Assembly: GCA_003254885.1 (NCBI GenBank)
Contig: QANT01008718.1
Span: 1 to 61,089 of the forward strand
DNA: 61,089 nucleotides
Direction of reading: 5' to 3'
Source of the DNA: Purshia tridentata
Taxonomy: Eukaryota; Streptophyta; Magnoliopsida; Rosales; Rosaceae
Part shown: positions 58,746 to 61,089 of the stretch, in pieces
Numbering within the stretch: position 1 is the first letter of the stretch
Layout of the letters: the number at the start of each line of letters is the position of its first letter
Made by a program: the position numbers and the translations under genes
The notes under the pieces: generated by a model
The model's database searches: none
Seen by the model: the letters and a program-made list of their open reading frames with translations, nothing else
What the model was told of the DNA's origin: nothing

Positions 58746-61089
58746 GGAGTTGGCTTTGAAAGTAAACAAAAAGAAAAAATAGAAGAAGCTAGAATATTAG
58801 ATCTTATCTATGCTTGAGCAATGAGCTTGGGATTTGGATGCTTGAATAGATCAGACATCAGAGGTGGTCTTATATATAGGTAGGGGTGCTTGTCAATTGG
58901 AGAAAAGCAAGGCCCACTTGAACAAAAGCAAGCTATATGGGTAGTTGTGTTTATGGCAAAACCATGTGTTTGCTGGCTATCCTTGATATTTGATTGCCTC
59001 TCAAATATCTACTTGTGATCAAGTGAAGTGAATTTCCAACCAGGCAACCAAGCTTTGTAAAATTTGGTCAGCACTATCTTCCTTATAGGCCTACAGTGCC
59101 AAGTCTGCAGAACTCACAAGTGAGCAAAGTTTTAGTGTAGGTGTCATTTGACTCATTTGGGTCAGGTTCTAGCACTATGAGTTGGATCAATGAAACCCAT
59201 TTATGTTAGATTTACCAATGGAAATGGGTTGACCCGATTTGCCAACCCATATAAGAGTAATACATGCCATATTTTAAAGCAAGCTTAAATTAACCTGCAT
59301 ATATGTGGTTCAATTTTGTTCTCTCTTAACTCACCCCCCAACCCCATTTTTACTTTTCCATCATAAAGGCTTGTGCAGGACATTCACTTCCTGCAGCACC
59401 TTTCAAGCTAATTAATTATGATCATTTACAATGGGTAATAAATTAGTCAAAAGGTTTGCAGAGGTTTAATGGCAAACCAACCTACTCTCGCAGCTTTTAA
59501 ATTTGCAGCCAATCATTCTCCATGTACACTGTAGTATGGTTCTGAATTAGTTGCCCTGATTGGAATGATTAGAAGGTTGATTGGAGCCTAAATTCAAAAG
59601 TATAGCTGCATCCTTAATATGATCTTACTTAGCAGCATTTCAAAAACAGTAATTTAGCAGAAAAGTTGTACACTACCAAACATGGGATTTTGGGGAACCA
59701 AAGAAACTTTCCCTCAAAATAATTGGCCCACTACTATAGGGAATAATATATATGAAATAATATATATACTAATATGAGTTGTAGCCTTTTTGGAGCCTTT
59801 ATAATACCAACTACTATACAACAACATGGTTCCTACAAAATTAACTTTAGCTGGAGAAACGGTTCAACTAACAAGCCTTAGCTTTTTCAAGGGATTGTGT
59901 GGATTTCATTCAACACTTTTTGATCTCAACCTACTTTTGAGGCTCTTTAATTTTCTGCAGCATTTGATACTCATGCCCTTGACCAGCTAAGCAGCTAGCT
60001 TCAAATGTGCAAGAGCTAGTACAATTAATTAAGCAAGATTAGCTCAAATTAATTGGTGCTGCAAATACATATATATATATATATACATATATTACTTGTC
60101 TTGGTATATTTGATTAAGTTCTTAAATCTTATGAGTTATGAGGTTAATGGCAACATTATTTTAGATTGATCATAAGCTAAATATATATGAGATCAATAAA
60201 TAAGAGTAGAAGCAAAACTAAACCAACCAACCACTATGTGACCTAGAGTTTGCTGAGACTTATTTGGCAAAGGAAAAATAGAAGAAACATATATATGCTT
60301 CAAGTTCACTTCAACACATTTAGAGGCTAAGTTAATGTCACCGGCGAGATAGGTGATCACACTGACATTGGTCCTTTATTGGACCATAGCAATTTATTTC
60401 AAAAATGTTCATAACTGCTGCATACGTACATAGCTACTCATTAGCTGTCGAGTCTTCTCCTAGACCTAGAGTTTGTTTTTTCTGCACCATTGAAGTACGT
60501 CAACACAGCTGTCTGAACTTTGAAATATGAATTATCTAATGAAATTATGGCCCATCATTGATTAGATATTTTTTTTTCTCAATTAATTGTAATGAAATGC
60601 CTACTAGCACTGTGGTCTGTGGCTGTGTGAATTATGCATGACCAATAATTAGAATAACATAATTATTTACATTTCTACCCAAAAAAGATACACAACAACA
60701 ACACTATGCATTCAGTTGTAGTTGCCGGGGGTAAATAAAGGCTTCCTTGTTTAATTTATGTCTTAGCCGTAGAGTTTGGAATGAACTCGTGTGCCAAACA
60801 TGGGCCAAGAACTTCCCAAGAAAAACATGGGCCAATGAGGTGCATATGTTGATGTGGCTTATTGAGCATGGGCATTAATGTCAATCTTAATTTTAACCGG
60901 TTGGGCCTTCTGTGATCTCTCTCCCCTATTTTATTGGGCCTTAAATGCTTGAGAAGAATCCTGTGTTTTGGGCCTTGATGGGTTACCCTGTCATTATCAT
61001 GTCTAATTTTTATATTTTATTTTATTTAACATAGGAGAGGGTTCGAATTTAAAATTAGAAATTTAGGATTAAATACCAAGTTTCAATAC
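58746..61089. other. GDSL gene promoter and geneless right flank
   Basis: The GDSL 5' leader and promoter cover at least 58746-59200. Beyond that the DNA is AT-rich with a TA microsatellite at about 60068-60088. No open frame, RNA gene or repeat with clear ends was recognised up to the window end. Confidence 0.5.
58871..58878 (-). promoter_or_regulatory. TATA box of the GDSL esterase gene
   Basis: CTATATATAAG on the minus strand lies about 126-133 nt upstream of the start codon. Sequence and spacing fit a TATA box with a leader of roughly 95-100 nt. Confidence 0.6.

Noticed and set aside
60068..60088. TA run considered as a promoter or origin-like element
   Set aside because: It is a plain microsatellite with no gene nearby.

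Overview
The window is nuclear DNA of a dicot plant. Genes carry many short, AT-rich introns with plant-type GT-AG borders. All nine proteins are plant families, several of them plant-specific. Codon use and protein sequence look like a woody rosid, possibly Rosaceae, but I cannot fix the species from sequence alone.

Layout: (1) 2471-4246 (+), a small RIN4/NOI-domain protein. (2) 7367-9505 (-), a U-box/armadillo E3 ligase most like PUB9. (3) 12152-15741 (-), the U11-48K protein of the minor (U12-type) spliceosome, with a tandem pair of U12-type 5' splice-site sequences in its 3' intron. (4) 16390-17725, a decayed PIF/Harbinger DNA transposon with TTA target duplications, ending 50 bp before the next ATG. 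(5) 17776-19191 (+), an intronless PPR protein. (6) 20371-28984 (-), SECRET AGENT, the O-GlcNAc transferase, reconstructed as 28 coding exons. (7) 30260-33896 (-), a subfamily-XI LRR receptor kinase. (8) 36479-46568 (-), the SRA1/PIROGI subunit of the WAVE/SCAR complex, reconstructed as 30 coding exons. (9) 47839-54371 (-), the plastid transcription protein pTAC3 with a SAP domain. (10) 57036-58745 (-), a secreted GDSL esterase/lipase. Nearly all exon models close in frame with lengths expected for their families (SEC 974 aa, SRA1 1284 aa, pTAC3 906 aa, GDSL 370 aa).

These are mostly single-copy housekeeping genes and are not an operon or pathway cluster. The most interesting layer is splicing. 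The U11-48K gene carries what looks like the U11-binding splicing enhancer (USSE) through which the minor spliceosome regulates its own component. About 30 kb away, SRA1 contains two introns with U12-type hallmarks, one GT-AG and one AT-AC. The AT-AC assignment is needed to restore the conserved reading frame. pTAC3 adds a GC-AG intron and a splice donor buried in a GT microsatellite. From memory of Arabidopsis locus numbers, the gene order interleaves homologues of the At3g04160-At3g04290 and At5g18390-At5g18430 segments, as expected for one ancestral block split between duplicated Arabidopsis segments.
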